From Clitopilus passeckerianus (taxonomy: Eukaryota > Basidiomycota > Agaricomycetes > Agaricales > Entolomataceae), in NCBI GenBank assembly GCA_944990035.1, contig CALYLX010000030.1, positions 104,723 through 168,722 on the forward strand: DNA of 64,000 nt, in the 5' to 3' direction. Under the pieces are notes generated by a model, which saw nothing but the letters and a program-made list of their open reading frames with translations, was not told where the DNA came from and did no database searches. This document shows positions 47,464 to 60,927 of the stretch, piece after piece; the stretch's first letter is position 1; every line of letters starts with the position of its first letter. The position numbers were made by a program, and so were the translations under genes.

Positions 47464-49652
47464 ATGGCTGTAAGCGTCGACACTCACCCCCACTCTGACA
47501 CTAGCAGCACTCTCCATGGACACGACCTCGAAGATGCCTTTACTGCGGTTGTCCCCAACGTCGCCTCTGCAAGAGACATAGAAAAGACGCCTGGCTCTCA
47601 AACGTTTGCTGGCCACGGGAGTCTCGAAAACCCTTTCGTCGTCGACTGGTACCCCGAGGACAGGGAGAATCCTTATAACTGGAGCAAACCGAGGAAGTGG
47701 TTGATCACGATACAGGTCCGTCTTCGCCTATCCTCTACGAGCGATTTCTAAAGTTCAACTAGCTTGCATTGTCTACTTGGGTTGTGTCATTCGGCAGTAG
47801 CTCATACTCTGGTGGAATACAAGGGACTATTCGAGACCTCCAGATATCGGAAAGTGTGGCCATTCTAGGGATATCCCTTTACGTTCTTGGCTTTGCTCTC
47901 GGGTAAGCTTTGCCTTTGTTTCGATCCAGCCCTTGGACCTCATCTTTGTCTCAGGCCCCTCATATTTGCACCCATGGGCGAGGTAAGTTTATCATCTTTG
48001 AAGTTGTTCAGGCAAGTTAATGGCGACTGGTCGCAGATGTATGGCCGAGTAAGCCCTTATTTCCTTTACCACCTCAACAAGTCACTCAACTTCGCTCTTC
48101 TTCCAGCGCTCCGTATTTCTGGTTACTCTTTCGGCCTACATGCTCTTTCAGCTAGGAGGCAGTCTAGGCCATGACCTGCCGAGTCTTCTATCATGCAGGC
48201 TTCTCACAGGTATATTTGGCGCGTCTCGTGAGTCCTAGAAGTTCTCATCTTTGACGTGTGATCTGATATTCTCATCCTTCTACTCAACAGCCTTGACAAA
48301 CGCTGGCGGAGCGGTGTCCGATATCTGGAACGCTCGTGAGCGAGGTCTGGCTTCGGCGATCTACGCGACCGTTCCATTCCTTGGCCCAGGTGCGTCAATC
48401 AGTCTGCTGCTTGTCGTATCGCCGCTTGTACTCATATATATGCCTTGACACAGTTATCGGTCCAATAGTTGGTGGCTTCGTCGCGGAAAATCCTCGCCTT
48501 GGATGGAGATTCAACTTCTGGCTCATCTTTATCTTCTCCGGTTTTGTGATTGCTCTTGGATATGTTGTTACCCCAGAAACCGTGTGTTTTTTTTCCGAGC
48601 TAATAACAAAGACTGACTTCTAACGGACGTAATAGTATGCACCTGTGCTTCTACGAAGGCGAGCAGAACAGCTTACGGTGGCTTCCAATGGAACTGTTCA
48701 CTACATCTCGAAACACGACCTTGGGAGATGCCGTTCCTTCCGTAAAATCATGTTCACGAACATGATTAGACCGTTCGGTAAGTCTACTTTCTAGATTTCT
48801 CGAACCACCATTGATCAATTCTATCATAGCGTTTATCGTGACCGAACCCATCGTTTTGTTGCTTGCAATCTACATCTCCATCATGTATGGCACGCTCTAC
48901 GCGTTATTTGCCGCCTTCCCCATTGTGTTTGGACAAAATCACGGCTTCACCGCTGGTCAGACGGGTTTGGCATTTCTCGGAGTAGGGTTTGGTATAATCC
49001 TAGGAATCTGCATGCAGTCGTTCCAGGACCGAATTTTCCTGCAAGAGATGCATAAGAGCCCAAAAGGTACTGCACCGCCTGAAGCGTACGTCCTCTATCT
49101 TCACACGAATGCCGAAGTTTAACGTTCTGCGCGCTTGACAGGCGCCTGCATATGTCGATGCTTGGCGGTACTTTGGTTCCAATCGGGCTTTTCTGGTTTG
49201 CATGGTCAGCAACACCTGTGTCTACTTATCCAGGGCACTCACCTATCGTCTACAGGACAACTTCGCCCAGCATCCATTGGATAGTTCCGGTGCTTGCAGG
49301 GATTCCATTTGGAGCAGGGGTAGCTCAGATCCTCCAATCTCTCACAACCTACCTCATGGATACGTATCCCCTGTACTTCGCCAGTGCTATCGCGTCAACG
49401 ATAGTCCTCCGGTCATGTTGCGCAGCGGCTTTTCCTTTATTCAGCCCTTCTCTGTTTGGATCGCTGGGAGATCACTGGTCCATGAGCATCTTCGCGCTTC
49501 TATCAACTGCCTGCATGCCTATCCCGTTTCTATTTTGGGTACGTCCTTTCGACGTTCTTGACAGACGAAACTTCGTCTCAACATGCTTACATCGGATGCA
49601 GAGGCACGGCGCGTGGATTCGAAGCAAATCTCGCGTTGCTCGTAAAGATTAG
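47464..49652 (+). CDS. Major facilitator superfamily transporter, DHA1 drug:H+ antiporter type
   Basis: The ATG at 47464 opens a cytosolic tail of about 65 residues ending in the DHA1-typical ENPYNWSKPRKW. Membrane segments follow: TWVVSFGSSSYSGG, SVAILGISLYVLGFALG, the loop motif GEMYGRRSVFLVT (motif A), and a PFLGPVIGPIVGGFVA segment (motif C-like, typical of antiporters). LGWRFNFWLIFIFSGFVIAL comes next, then a central loop and six further segments, including IVLLLAIYISIMYGTLYALF and GLAFLGVGFGIILGIC. The C-terminus ends SRVARKD at 49652. About eight introns. Related fungal proteins export polyamines or drugs; the substrate cannot be read from sequence. Confidence 0.88.
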
Positions 49653-50066
49653 GGCACACCCAACCTTCCACAGCCCTTAGGGCTGTGATGCTCGAGAACA
49701 TTCTTGGACTAGGATAGGAGCCCTGATAAACGTTTAGATCTTAGACTGAAACGACAGATAATGAACCCTGATGAACACTGTACAGTACACACAACGTATA
49801 CGACGCATATTGTAGCATAAATTATGTAGGAGTTGAATATATGGCTATAAAGCTATCTATTAACCCTGTTAGAATCTCGGACCATCGAAAGTACACATGA
49901 CACAGCTGAGAGCAGTTGAATCATCAAAAAAAAACATTCATACACATTAGGTAGGCCCGAAATCTCCGACGATGAAGCCTTCTAAAAGGCAAGAGACGTC
50001 CCAAGATCTCGTCCAGATTCGTTGCACCCCATCGAAGCCTCGTAAACCAATCTGGATCGCCGCTGT
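49653..50066. other. Convergent intergenic region
   Basis: Lies between the 3' ends of the transporter (plus) and tRNase Z (minus). AT-rich with an A8 run near 49926. No gene seen. Confidence 0.6.
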
Positions 50067-51821
50067 CTACTGTCTGTTTTTCTTCCTCTTGTTGTTAGGG
50101 CGCGTCGTGGCATTGATTAAGCCCCCATTCGGATCCGCATGATGAGCGGGCCCTGACGGACGGTCCTCACCATCTTCCGACGATGATGTTGCGCCTGCTG
50201 CTGCATCTTTGTTCTGTGGTCGGGCTTGCTTTGGCTCATGGGGTCCACGGTTCTGGTTCCGGTTGCGGTTGCGTCGCGCCATATGGGCATGGGGACCTTC
50301 TTGCCAGTGGCGTTGCTGGGCTTGATGATGCTGGTCAACTTGATAGTTAGGGGGTATTTCGATCCTCAGGAAGTCGTACGCAGCAGTCGCTGCGTGATCA
50401 GAACCCCAAGCCTGTGTTGCTTGTTTTTCAATCTCTCGAATTACGGCAGCCCGATGACGGTCTTGAGGGGAACGAGGCGCCGGGAACCTGTTAAAGGGAA
50501 AGCTCAACCAACGAAGTTCTGCACTAGTAGGATGGCGATTGGAAGTACCTTGCTCCAATATGGTTAAGCACTAGCCGCTTAGCACCAATTGTTTTGGCGA
50601 ATTTACCTGCCATGGTGGGCAAAGAATGTCCTCTGGCCAGAGTTTTCTCGAGCACTTGCGCGGGAGTTCTCTTCTGGTTCCAGTCTACAGTACTTGGTAT
50701 ATGACAGTCTGTAGCCTCGTGAATCAGCAATGACGGAGCTGGAGAGATGCACAGTGGGACCATGGCAGAGGGGTCATAGGTATCACCAAGGATTACCAAC
50801 TTTCTTTGAGGCCCTGAGGTTTCTCGAAAGACGAAACCAATCGCGGGATCTAAGGGCTTTCACATCATTGATTGCTCATAAAAGATAAGCGTTGTCTATA
50901 CAAACCTCGGTGTGCGATGGGGCCGGCATCTACTACCACTTGACCAGACGGCCCGTTCGCCCTGGTAATTGAGGTCCAGAAACCTAGTTGATCACATTTG
51001 AAATCCTGGCCTGGAATCTCATTTACATGCAGAATATTGGCATCGATTTTATCTTCTGCTATGCTGTTGGCTGGGAGGCACGGGGTCACAGGGTCTTCTG
51101 CGGTCAAGAGTTCGTGTACCGTGTACATGTCTGCCGTTTTGGTGAGGGTCATTTTCATTATCTGTCGGACGAATGTGCGAATTCCGGCAGGACCATATAT
51201 TTCTATGCTAGGCTGTACAGTAATCAGGTATTGGCATGTGCTTTGATAGTATCGCGCTCACTGGCACTGCCTTGTAAGGATTCACGGCGCCGTCATTGGT
51301 TGGAATAGCTGGCGGGGGAAACAACACACCACGAAGGAACGGCACGATACCCATAATATGATCCGCTGAAGGCGTATGAGTCTCGGTTGCGGTTCTCGAA
51401 ATACTAGGCTAACCATGCATGTGGGTCACAAATATCTTAGCGACTTTACTGGGTCTAATATTGGGAATATTGCTGTGCGTTGGTCTCGGTTGCAAGGCGA
51501 ACTGTCGATAAGTTCCTTCGGCACAATCGACCACTAGGATACAAAACACATTAGAATACGCTGTGGAAACTCTTCACAGCAATCTGCCGCACTCCATAAA
51601 GTTCCGTTGCCGAATAAATCGCAGAGGAGAGAAGAACAGTTCCTTGTTTCTGAAGGGCCACCGCCACTGGAGGTTCCCAAAAAAGTCACGGTAATCGCGT
51701 GGTGGCTAGACATCCTAGAAGTAGTCAAAAATCCCCTGTTTCTTGTTCTCTTTTGACCCAGAAGCAGGCGGAGTCTTGGAAGATGCTGGTAGCGTGAAAG
51801 GGGCACAATGGTCGAAATCAT
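50067..51821 (-). CDS. tRNase Z (tRNA 3'-processing endonuclease, ELAC1-like), possible dual-start protein
   Basis: Cleaves the 3' trailer of tRNA precursors. The metallo-beta-lactamase core begins AITVTFLGTSSGG and SETRNCSSLL, with the zinc-binding motif FVTHMHADHIMGIVPF near 51430. Later motifs are VILGDTYDPSAM (metal-bridging Asp), LLIHEATD (HEAT motif) and AGKFAKTIGAKRLVLNHIGARY. The size and single core suggest the short form. The C-terminus adds a basic RRNRNRNQNRG segment and ends KKNRQ at 50067. Two ATGs are in frame. The first (51821) adds 36 residues rich in Arg, Leu and Thr with no acidic residue, like a mitochondrial presequence; the second (51713) starts MSSHHAITV. Several introns; the exon around 51240-51000 is the least certain part. 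Confidence 0.88.
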
Positions 51822-52220
51822 TGTAACGAGCCGAATGCCGAATGTTGATCGGATTTAATCACAAAGTGTGATGCGTCGCCGACATGCCTTGACAGCGAAA
51901 GGCGGCCTTCACACCAGTTACTGTCGTCGAAACCAATACTGTCGACACCTTTTGCAGTGCAACGTTGCCAACGATCACGGAGACAACGCACATTCTTTCT
52001 GCCTGAGCTGATGGTTCTCAGGAAATGCCTATGACTCGGACACCTGACAATGAATTGCCTACAGCAGGGAGGAGGCCTGGCACTGCCTCGTCACCTCCCT
52101 TAATTTCCAAGACTCTCATGGACGTCACAGCATCGTCAGTGCCTGGGGAAGTAGTATATTTAATAGGTGCTGGACTAGCGCCAAATCAGAACACTATCGC
52201 ATACATCCTCTATATCTGCC
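51822..52220. other. Divergent promoter region of tRNase Z and the SPFH gene
   Basis: About 400 bp between divergent start codons. No reading frame on either strand looks coding. No distinct TATA box, apart from an AT-rich GTATATTTAATAGG near 52152-52165, 55-70 bp before the SPFH ATG. Confidence 0.5.
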
Positions 52221-54390
52221 ATGAGTACAGTCTACGAAGACGGCGTCACCGTAGTCGGCGATGCTCCTGGGAAATCTCCCGTCCATGATTTCATTGGCAA
52301 AGGCCCTACTACAACTCATGCCGGGTCCCCGCTGAAGCATGTCAAGCCAAGTACTTTTGTCGACAATGTGGACTACACCTTGGAAGAACGACCTTTCTTC
52401 ATCCCAATTGGCCCGCAAGGCGTAGTAGCTGCTCTGGGAAAGCTTGACCAGCAGCTCCAGAATGTAGGTTGCCATTGTATTCCCTCCGAAGATGCGAAAC
52501 TTATCATCTCTCAGTCCGGACGACTTAGTATTCTTTCCAAGAAGGTGAGCAAACTCAATGTGGCTGGCATGAATTTTACTTACCTACCTTACCTGTTAGG
52601 AACCAACTGATTGGGCTGGTGAAGAAGTTGTTCCCGGTCAGCTTGGTCTCATCAACCATGGGTAAGAATAGCGAATTCATCAGATCCTTGAAGGCGTTCT
52701 CATTGAGTATAAAATATAGTGGTAACCCCAAGATTCTTACTCGTCCTGGTCGATACCCTGGGTTCCCATTCCGTAACTGGTGGGCTCGCTCCTTTGCTGG
52801 GACCGTTGGAGGTAAGTCCAAATCACTTCGGCGAACCTTCTCCTCTTATTGATATGTCGTTTCTCGCAGTGTCCGACACTGTTATATCTTTCAATGGTCT
52901 CACAATCGTCCAAGTCTCTCAGAACCAAGCAGCAGTTATATCTGATCCTCAGAATCATATCTTCGTGATCAAGAATGCTGGTTTTGTGGCCTTCGCGGTG
53001 GAAGGAACCTATGACGTACTGTCTATTGTCGACCAAACGCACCTTCCCGGCATGGTTAAAGACAGGATCACTGGTGCCACTTTGGGCTGGACACACGAGA
53101 TTAAGATGAAGAGCAAGGTTGGGACAACGGAACAAAGGGATTATGTTGTCGCTACATTGTTCGTCATTTCACTCTTCCAACAGTTGGGAATACTTTACTG
53201 ATTGCTTTGCAGCTTGAACATCCCAGCTAGCAACTGCGCGATCCTCCAACGAGGAGATGACCTGGAACTTCTTGGTGCTGGTCAGTCTGTCATCACAAAC
53301 CCTAGTGTGACACTTCGAGGCCTTTTCACCTTGGGTGAAAACCAGATCGAAATGCCCACCAAAGATATGTAAATGCCCCTTCAACCTTGGCCATCACATC
53401 TCGCTAAATGTGATTTCTAGCTTCACTCGGGATCAAGTACCCGTCAGCCTGACAATCTATCTCAAATGGCAGTTGACAGAGCCTTTGAAACTGACAACCC
53501 ATGGTTACAACACTCCATACGACGCCTTGAGGGACAAGACCCAATCAATCTTGACTCAGATCGTTGCCCACCTCGACTACTCCGCTATGGTTCGTGCTAT
53601 GAGCCTCCTGCAAATGTGTTATATTGATTGCCTCTAGGTTAAGCAAAGGTCGCTCGGCCCGGACAACATGGAAGATGGCCACGATCCTTCCTCGGCATTC
53701 CTCGACGCCCTGAGGACCCGTGCAATGGATGAGATGCACGAGGCCGCCCTTGAGTATGGCATCGTCCTTAAGGATTTGGGTATGTTCTTTATGCAGACTC
53801 GGCCAAGTTTAACGCTGACCGGAATGATTAGCTGTCATCGACCGACAGTTCAAGGGAGAGATCGCTTCAACAATGGACAAGCTAACAAGTAAGTTTCGGC
53901 CCTACTAACGCACGTTCCGTACCTAATGTGGCTTCCTCTTTTAGCGCGTGCCCTCCAAGCCCAAGTCGAAGCCGCCAACGTTGATCGTGAGAATAGCAAC
54001 AAAGTCAAGCAGGAGGAGGGTGCCCTCTCTGTGGCTCGCATCAAGGCGCAATCTGCGAACACCCAGGCCGATGCACAAGCCTACAGCGTCGTTGCTGCCG
54101 CCAGAGCACAGGCTGAACGTCTGAAAATCGAAGCTGAGGCTCATGCTGAAGCAACACGTTTGGCTGCCGAAGCTGATGCTCAGGCGATTCGTATTAAGGC
54201 ACAAGCCGATTCAGCAGTCCTTGACCAGTTCGCCCGTGAGATGGAGCTCCGCCGTATGGAGGTTGAGAGGGTCAAGGCATTTGGCTCGAAGACCATCTTT
54301 GTACCGACCGACGGCGTAGGTGCCCAAATGGGTAACACGATGGCGATGGGGTTGGCAGCTGGACTTGGAACCGAGAGTCACCATAAGTAG
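52221..54390 (+). CDS. SPFH/band-7 domain protein
   Basis: Membrane-scaffold superfamily (prohibitin/stomatin/flotillin). The ATG at 52221 gives MSTVYEDGVTVVGDAPGKSP. An N-terminal region without a clear membrane helix contains GLINHGGNPKILTRPGRYPG and GVSDTVISFNGLTIVQVSQN. The band-7 core runs from about 52870 to 53760 (FTRDQVPVSLTIYLKWQLT, ALRDKTQSILTQIVAHLDY, TRAMDEMHEAALEYGIVLKD). A long Ala/Glu-rich helical tail follows at 53940-54290 (ADAQAYSVVAAARAQAERLK), as in flotillins and HflK-like proteins. It ends GLGTESHHK at 54390. About eight short introns. The substrate or membrane in which it acts cannot be told from sequence. Confidence 0.85.
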
Positions 54391-54630
54391 TAATAAAATC
54401 TATCATATGAGAGTCATATTTATTCAGTATTTATGTATACCCCTTCTAATGCCAGCGCTTCCGTAATAATCCACGTACGCTGTTTGAGTCAAGCGTTAAA
54501 TGCGGCACAGTAATCCAAATCGGGATTTGTTGACGGTTGTTATCATCTTGACTCAAAGGGGGCGCGTGTTTAGCTTATAGCACTGTCAATCCTTTGACCA
54601 CAACCACCACGACACCGCCTCACACCGCTC

Positions 54631-54638
54631 TATATAAG
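54631..54638 (+). promoter_or_regulatory. TATA box of ATG8
   Basis: TATATAAG, 54 bp before the ATG at 54692, followed by a pyrimidine-rich leader (CTTTATCTTCACTTCTC). The rest of the 300-bp intergenic region holds no other feature I can support. Confidence 0.6.
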
Positions 54639-54691
54639 CACTTCGGTTTTAACAACCCCTTCAACTTTATCTTCACTTCTCGCCGTTCACA

Positions 54692-55399
<708 letters not shown>

Positions 55400-55573
55400 T
55401 AATATCTCTCTTCTCTCCACGCTCACGAATCAAACACGTAATATTTCTATATAATTGGATGAAGTGCAGATGTGATCGTCTGATAAGACTTGGAAAAGTT
55501 CATAATAAGCTGAACATATCGACTAATATCAATCAACCAGTGGCTAGTGAAAACAATAGGAGTGTTGTCCTAT

Positions 55574-57138
55574 TCAATCCATTACGCCTTGTTCCTCTGT
55601 TGATGGTATAATCTCCTCTTCCTCATATTCATGTTCCAAGGTAGTGTAAAGGTCCGCGCTGAGTTCTTCCGACGCCCAATATTGGTCCCACTCATCGACT
55701 GCCTCCGAAAGAGGCTCCGGTTCCAGCGACAATTGTTCCTCTCTCGTCATCTCGGTTATCAATGTACTTGAATCGCCTCCGATGGGCGTCCTATTTTGCC
55801 CAGAACCACTAGCTTCCTGCTCGGTTCTGGGAACAGCTATTCCCTCGGGAGTTGGATACTGTAGGGTGCCAGGAACAGAAGAAACGCCCGCCTGTGTGAC
55901 AACGTAGTCGATGGAGGCAGGGCGGCAGACCGAGCTAAACACAACCGTCAAACGCCTAATCAACGTACGCTGGTTGGACGATATGTCATCCTCGTTTGGC
56001 GGTTCTGATGGGTTAGCCTCTCCTTTAGGGCGTTTCGGGCCCTTCTCTTCGTCGCTGAGATGCCGCCGACGTCCCGTGCGCGAGAGAAAGATTCGGGTAT
56101 TAACTTGGTTTGCCCACACGAGGCCAAGGGAGGCCTCTTTGCTCTCGTTTGGAAGGGAATGTGGTCGCCCGAACCACCTGGATTGTTGCCGGTAAAGCAG
56201 CTCTCTTGTACTGAGATCCTCGTCGCGGTCGCGGTCGAATGAGTCGACCACTTCGTTGAGCACAAGTACTGCCAGGCCGTACCTTGAAGCTAATGTATGT
56301 AGGAGCAATCCAATTTGTGAGATATTCTTGGATCGCTCGACCAACGTGTTCGTCGTCGTCTTGTCCGAGGTATGGAAGAGCTCGGCGAGAGCGTCCACGA
56401 TAAGCAGCTTTATTGGACTGCGGCCCTCTATGTCCTGGACTCTGCTCTCGATGAGAGTTGGTAGAGTGATCTGCAAAACATGCAACAATATCGGGACCGA
56501 GTGTGTCGAGTGCGTTACGACATGGTCCAATCCACAATTTGAAGACTGTAGCAGAGGATGAGCCTCAGCAATCTGTTGTAGCCTCGGTGTTGGAAGAACA
56601 GATGATGTTGTGAGGAAGCAGGTAGACCCGAAGAATCCGCCTTTCTCTACAGGCAATTGCGCACACAGTGCTAGCTGCAGCGCTACCTGACTTTTTCCCG
56701 CAGCGCTACAGGAAGTTCTTCAGCGACCGAACAGCGAAGAGGATATGGTATGAGCTTACCTTTCTCCAACGATCTCCCACACCATTCCTTGCCTGATGCC
56801 ACCTCCCAAAGCCTCGTCCAGCAACTGGTCCCCGGTGGTGCATTTCTTATTGAAGGAATGCGCATCGTCTAGCCTAATCAGCTGGGGCGTGGGCACATTC
56901 CGAAGGCAAATATTGATGAGCCCGTTCACAGAGGTGACAGAGGTCCTCCATTTATATGCCCATTCTTGTGGGGAAGTAGCAAGTAAGTCGGCTACATCCT
57001 CGATCTTCCCTATCAAATAAGATGATTCGTCGTTCAGAGTCAGCGCTACGAACCCACAGCAGCGCACTGCTCACCCTTTTTAATCCAATCTTTCTGCGTC
57101 GGGGAAAGTGGGAGGAGCAGATCAGGCCGCATGGGCAT
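55574..57138 (-). CDS. RAD51 paralogue, XRCC3-like DNA recombination/repair ATPase
   Basis: Start MPMRPDLLLPLSPTQKDWIK (ATG at 57138, a second in-frame ATG at 57132). An N-terminal helical part (ICLRNVPTPQLIRLDDAHSF) leads to the RecA core: TTGDQLLDEALGGGIRQGMV, then a Walker A GESAAGKSQVALQLAL formed across the intron at about 56755-56705. Further on come GSTCFLTTSSVLPTPRLQQI, Walker B-like KLLIVDALAELF, and AVLVLNEVVDSF. Past the core the protein runs on for some 150 residues: a basic KRPKGEANP segment and an acidic tail ending EEQGVMD at 55574. XRCC3-type paralogues help RAD51 filaments in homologous recombination. XRCC3 rather than another paralogue is my best guess from the GG-I-GM-EI-GE block. 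Confidence 0.82.
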
Positions 57139-57306
57139 CAAACATGGTCGTTGAGGAGTAGCTAAACGAGGCTTGTGGCATCAAAATATGGGCATTTTGG
57201 CGCTTCCTCGGCGTCAAGCAATGTGGTTGTAGATAAATATTCCACCGTTGAATTTCATACAATAACGGAAAAGAAAGTGTGGTATATGAAAGGCCTCTAC
57301 AGTAAA

Positions 57307-60300
57307 TCATGATCTTGGACGGGGACCATTGGATTCACCCCTTCTCAGCAGGCCACCAACGACATTGGTCACAGTCTCCGTAATCTGTCGAGGTTGCTGG
57401 GCACTATGCTTGACGAAGAACAGGCGGACATTCGTGGCATTCCATATTCCGAGAGGTGTCATGGATCGAACATAGATTTCACCCCATATCAAGGATGTTA
57501 GCCATATGACAGAAGCGTCAGACCACTAAAAGAATAAGTTGAGCAGTGCAGTGCAAACTGATAGACCACCAACTCACAAGGAATTTCCGAGGGGAGAAGG
57601 GTGGGGTCTCTGGAAGAACATCTTTGACGGAAACGTTGGAGAGGAATTCGACTATGATTGATGTCGAGTTGGCCTTGTGACTTGTAGCTTGAAGATCCCG
57701 GACCCTTGGCAGGAGCTCAGAAATGAGGAGCATAACGGTATCTAGAGGGAGCCTGTAGATCTCGTAAGGAGCAGTCCAGTGAAATAGTCATTCAGACCAC
57801 TTACCCCTGCTGCCATGAAGTGACCTGTCAAAGAGGACTGGTTAGCCAGACGTATTTGCAACAAAATTCAATTTTCCTACCCATTCTTGAGTTGGTACAA
57901 AGCCATTGCGACCAACGCCAGCAGCAGCTAGACGCTCAAGACTTCCGTCGATCGAATCCGAGCGCCTTTCTCTCATCTTTCCTCGAGACTTTTCCGATCT
58001 TGCGCCCGAAAAAGTGCTTCCAGAAGGGGACTCAGCAGTGAGAGACATGAATGAGCTTGCCACTACTTCTTGCTGATCGTCAGAGGCGCCAATCTCAGGC
58101 TGGTCACCTTCTTCTATCGTGTGGCCTTCGCTCTCTAATAGCCTGGCCTTCTCAGCGCCTGCATCGTTTCCTGGCTCGGGCTTAGGGGTTTTAGGGTTCC
58201 CTTCAGCCGCTTGAGCCTGGTCCTCGCGAGCTTGCTGTGCTCGCTTGATCTCTCGAAGTCCGCGAGATAGCGTGAAGGTTCCCAGTTCTTCAAAGATTTG
58301 ATGTGCGGATAGGATGGCATATATGAGGTTTGAGTTCTCCCGAGGGTGGCTGTATATTACACCATTGAAACACTCCAACCTGGTTTTTCGTCAGATTACT
58401 AACTTGATGTTAGATTCGGATCCAAAACTCACATGAAGAATAATAGCCTCGGGTGACCTTCGTCAGCAAGCAAGAATAAGGGGTTTGAGAAAGACTTGAA
58501 AAGCTGGACGAGTCTTGTTGATGCCACAACGGTGAGATTCTTGATGTGTGGAGCCATATTGACCAGAGCAATGATGAGAGCTGGATACAACGAATTCAAG
58601 GTCCCAGAAGTAGTCGCGACAATTGCATATACAGCCTTTTGGAATATGAGAGATCGTGAGAGGGTATGTCGAGCCATGAACATACGTTAACAATGAAGTC
58701 TGCAGCTGTGCCAGCAGCGTTCCACTTGGCAGGAAGCTGAGCTCGGACGGGTTTCGTCAACTTAGGGCCGAAAGCAGGTTCCGCGGAAAGTGTCTGCACA
58801 ATGTAAGAGATTGAACGGCAAAGACCATGTTGTTCTGATAGGTTGTCAGTGCATGATGGTCGGATATCAACGCAAGATCTTACGAGGTTTGTCCTTAATT
58901 TCGAGTGCGTAACACAAGAGATAAGCGACAAGATCCATGGATCTGTCACATTCCAGCGCATACACGCAGAATTTCTGCAGAATATTGAGACCGCGATACA
59001 CCTAGTGAGGGTCTATGCTCACCTTGTTGAGCTCGAGCATCTTCCAGAGAAAGACAACTATATCAAGGGTTAACTTCTGAATTAACTCAACATAGAGACA
59101 ACTCACTTGTCTCGTTAATATACGGTATTGATCGGTGTGCGCCAGGTAACAAGTTGTTCATGGTTGCCATTTGTTGTTCCAAAATTCCAATGGCCCCATT
59201 TACGACGAACTCGAAATCTTGTGGGCGGTGCTAAAGGCAGGTATATGAGTGCCTGGGCTTCAGGTAGACGCAATATAATTCTCACGAGTTTGGCCAGGAA
59301 ATACCGGAAAGCATTGGTGGAGGTAGTTGGTGCTGAAGACTGTTCAGGCAACTTTCCAGGCATATCCCCCGCAGTTCCGCTCTGGTAATCGAGCAATACG
59401 CAAAGTACCTGAAGGCATAGAGTAGTCAGTGTCGACCTGGAGTCTTCACCCTTGAACATCAAGTGATTGTATGGCAGCTTGCCAGCGACAGATTCGGCCA
59501 TGCCCTGAATCGATCTAATGCTGAGATGGGAGGAATTCATGGCGGTGTTGAGCAGAGAGCATAAAATGGTCAGAACATCTCTTCGAGGCGTCTTCTGCAC
59601 GAAGTGCGTGGTGCAGAAGGATGCATTGGGGAGGAGCGAGGATGGTGGCAGGTAGATCTGCCTGGACAACATTACGAGAAGCAGGCGTAACACTTCGCTT
59701 TTGTTGTTATCGTATGCATGACTTGGGCCGGGGTCTGTAGCAGTTCCTATTCCTTTCTCCCTGATAATGGTCTGTGAGGAGGATTCAATTAACGCCATTC
59801 ATAGAACGCACCATATAGTATAATGAACTTTCTGGCGGTCTACTTGTAGAGTAATTGGCAGAGTGAATCCACAGGTGAAAAGAAGGTCAATGAGAGTGCC
59901 AAACAACTTTTCTCCAAGCGAGGGTAATAGTTTCTTCGCCTTCTGTGGTGTTGACGGTTTCGGTGTCGCTTTTGCGGTATCTTCGTCCTCTTCATCTGAA
60001 TCTATTACAAACTGAGGGGTGCTATTGCCTGACTGTGCATGGTCCTCCACCACACTTGACTCCTCCTCCTCCTGCTTCCACAGTAACTCTTTCTCGAAAG
60101 TGCTCGATTCCCCATCCACTTCGAAGATCACAGGCAGAACGCGCTGGAGTAGTCGTATACAATTGAGGACTTCTTTCGTAGCATCGCTTTTGTCGTTCGT
60201 TCTTATGAAAGATGACGCCAGTGCAGCAACAGACGGATTTGAAGAGGCCGGGAAAGTGTGGTCAGAGACACGCTTGAACAACCTTGAGGTCACTACTCTG

Positions 60301-60706
60301 ACGAGTGTTGCAACATTCTCTGGGGCGTCAAGCAGGGCGCGTCGAACTGGCTGGCGATCAGGCTCCGGAAGTCCTGAAATGAAGGAAGTACGTACTATGG
60401 TGAGGTGTAATAAGCGAGAAGACGTCCGAGGCGGAATCAAACAACAAGAAATACTAGGATCTTGGGGTAAGCTTCCCTGCAAAGCCGATGTAGTCCATTA
60501 TGCTTACCTGTTCCCAGTAGCTATCGCTCTCCAGAATGTTCTGCAGACCTCGAGTTAAGGTTGAGGCATTTCACTGCAATCAGGACACGTACCCGGACGG
60601 TCGTCAGCTTAATGATACCTCCTGGCTGACTTGGGAAGGCCAGCTTCGCATCGTCGCCCAAGAGTCCAAACGGCGCAGCCAATCTCTGTGGTATTTTGGC
60701 AAACAT
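57307..60706 (-). CDS. HID1-family protein (Golgi/secretory-granule trafficking)
   Basis: Start MFAKIPQRLAAPFGLLGDDA at 60706, then KLAFPSQPGGIIKLTTVR. A 50-bp intron joins to NILESDSYWEQ and, after another, LWTTSALQGSLPQDPSISC. Helical repeats follow: LPEPDRQPVRRALLDAPENV, SEVLRLLLVMLSRQIYLPPS, LTTLCLQVLCVLLDYQSGT. Then LECFNGVIYSHPRENSNLIY and HQIFEELGTFTLSRGL near 58350-58260. A variable acidic/Ser linker precedes GFVPTQEWVGK, VTSWQQGLPLDTVMLLISEL and a C-terminus VWNATNVRLFFVKH-like block ending GPRPRS at 57307. This pattern matches HID1/Ftp105, peripheral Golgi proteins needed for dense-core granule maturation in animals and for localising a deubiquitinase in fission yeast. About twelve introns. 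Confidence 0.85.
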
Positions 60707-60927
60707 GGAGGCTGCAAAGAGCTGTGGCTTCCTTGCCACGATAGAGGCTCCGGTCAAGAAATGGGTGCTTCTCAAGGCGTACAGCCACCGATCTTTATGA
60801 CAGGACCAGAGTCTGGGGGTCAATGATCAATATCACATTTCATAACAAATGCAACATGTAACTACAGGTCGGTCACAATGAAGAACAGGGGAAATTTAAG
60901 AGAAGCGCGGATGCTTGGACTAAAATA

